Below, one piece after another: positions 59,959 to 60,824 of a stretch of DNA of 60,824 bases. Every line of letters begins with the position of its first letter. Position 1 is the first letter of the stretch. Both the position numbers and the translations under genes were made by a program. The notes under the pieces were generated by a model. That model worked only from the letters and a program-made list of their open reading frames with translations. It did no database searches and had not been told where the DNA came from. Origin of the DNA: Gammaproteobacteria bacterium (GTDB lineage: Bacteria; Pseudomonadota; Gammaproteobacteria; Steroidobacterales; Steroidobacteraceae); contig JADZCS010000230.1 in the NCBI GenBank assembly GCA_020851435.1, positions 1 to 60,824 of the forward strand. The letters run 5' to 3'.

Positions 59959-60824
59959 TTACATATCCATGCCGCCCATGCCGCCCGGCATCTGCGGGGC
60001 CGGCTCGTCGTCCTTCGGAGCCTCGGCGACCATCACTTCGGTGGTGAGCAGCAGGCCGGCGACCGAAGCCGCGTTCTGCAGCGCCAGGCGCGTGACCTTG
60101 GTCGGATCCAGGATGCCCATGTCGATCATGTCGCCATAGACGCCCGTGCCGGCGTTGTAACCGAAGCTGCCCTTGCCCTCGCGGACCTTGGCCAGGACCA
60201 CGGCGCCGTCTTCGCCAGCGTTCTGGACGATCTGGCGCAGCGGCTCTTCGATCGAGCGGGTCAGGATGCGGATGCCGACGTTCTGGTCGTCATTCGCGCC
60301 CTGCAGCTTGTCGAGGGCCTTCTGGACGCGGATCAGCGCGACGCCGCCGCCCGGGACCACGCCTTCCTCGACAGCCGCACGCGTGGCGTGCAGCGCGTCT
60401 TCGACGCGGGCCTTCTTTTCCTTCATCTCGACTTCGGTGGCCGCACCGACCTTGATCACGGCGACGCCGCCGGACAGCTTCGCGACGCGCTCCTGGAGCT
60501 TCTCGCGATCGTAGTCCGAGGTGGCTTCCTCGATCTGGCGGCGGATCTGCTCGACCCGGCCCTTGATCTCGGCAGCCTTGCCGGCGCCGTCGATGATCGT
60601 GGTGTTTTCCTTCTCCACGACGATCTTCTTGGCCTTGCCGAGGTCGTTCAGCGAAGCCTTCTCGAGCGACAGGCCGACCTCGTCTGAGATCACGGTGCCG
60701 CCGGTCAGGACAGCGATGTCCTGCAGCATGGCCTTGCGACGGTCGCCGAAGCCCGGCGCCTTGACGGCGCAGACCTTGATGATGCCGCGGATGGTGTTCA
60801 CGACCAGGGTCGCGAGCGCCTCAC
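59959..60824 (-). CDS. groL: chaperonin GroEL, 3' part (runs off the window)
   Basis: The C-terminal ~288 residues of GroEL; the 5' part lies beyond the window edge. Conserved segments: [65 protein letters not shown] with the nucleotide-binding GGG, and [20 protein letters not shown]. The tail ends in the usual Gly/Met repeat (GGMGGMDM). A hairpin array and terminator follow. Confidence 0.96.
   Translation of the reverse strand, partial: EALATLVVNTIRGIIKVCAVKAPGFGDRRKAMLQDIAVLTGGTVISDEVGLSLEKASLNDLGKAKKIVVEKENTTIIDGAGKAAEIKGRVEQIRRQIEEATSDYDREKLQERVAKLSGGVAVIKVGAATEVEMKEKKARVEDALHATRAAVEEGVVPGGGVALIRVQKALDKLQGANDDQNVGIRILTRSIEEPLRQIVQNAGEDGAVVLAKVREGKGSFGYNAGTGVYGDMIDMGILDPTKVTRLALQNAASVAGLLLTTEVMVAEAPKDDEPAPQMPGGMGGMDM

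Overview
The window is a GC-rich stretch of a Gram-negative chromosome. LPS/Kdo genes, an outer-membrane usher, TolC, TonB-ExbB-ExbD, GlnE and GroEL point to the Gammaproteobacteria. The block pcm-like / rhodanese / tolC / waaA / kdkA / heptosyltransferase-like / DUF6165 recalls Xanthomonadales, Nevskiales or Steroidobacterales relatives. No rRNA, tRNA, CRISPR array, transposase or integrase was seen.

Layout. 0.1-4.6 kb: an archaic (Csu-type) chaperone-usher pilus operon on the minus strand (SCPU subunit, chaperone, usher, SCPU subunit), with a convergent small secreted protein of unknown function. 4.9-8.1 kb: a signalling row of hybrid histidine kinase, REC-PAS regulator and Crp/Fnr-type regulator. 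8.2-9.8 kb: an unknown 554-residue protein with a GNAT-like region. 9.9-11.8 kb: a tonB-exbB-exbD operon. 12.0-19.7 kb: five genes combining an FNR-like flavin/2Fe-2S subunit, a GltD-like NAD(P)H subunit, 2-oxoacid:ferredoxin oxidoreductase alpha (gamma-alpha fusion) and beta, and a 736-residue protein that looks like a degenerate PFOR thiamine-pyrophosphate module joined to a ferredoxin-type cysteine domain. 19.8-24.1 kb: a kinase-fold protein, an M20 peptidase and a CotH lipoprotein.

24.4-34.0 kb is the most unusual region. It is a tightly packed plus-strand cluster encoding four multiheme c-type cytochromes (32 heme-binding motifs in all), three NHL beta-propeller proteins (two of them lipoproteins) and one outer-membrane beta-barrel. 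Gene content and order suggest a porin-cytochrome conduit or an extracellular electron-transfer apparatus. Just downstream (34.04-34.37 kb) lies a chimeric relic: a degenerate 3' end of the neighbouring beta/gamma-crystallin gene joined, at a stretch common to both parents, to a copy of the convergent M20-peptidase/CotH gene ends located 12 kb upstream. The cytochrome cluster is therefore bracketed by imperfect direct repeats.

34.4-41.7 kb: envelope proteins (crystallin/glycine-zipper, OmpA, BON lipoprotein), a second Crp/Fnr paralogue, two tiny overlapping genes, an adenosine-deaminase-family enzyme and an NAD-type malic enzyme. 41.7-50.3 kb: a PAS-GGDEF-EAL protein with a deviant EAL domain, then the pcm/rhodanese/tolC and waaA/kdkA/GT9 envelope genes. 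50.6-59.7 kb: a CHCC zinc-finger protein, glnE, an alkylsulfatase-like hydrolase, a metallophosphoesterase, a DUF4956 membrane protein, a second CotH-like protein and a small cytochrome c. The window ends inside groL, whose 3' end is followed by a hairpin-rich repeat array.
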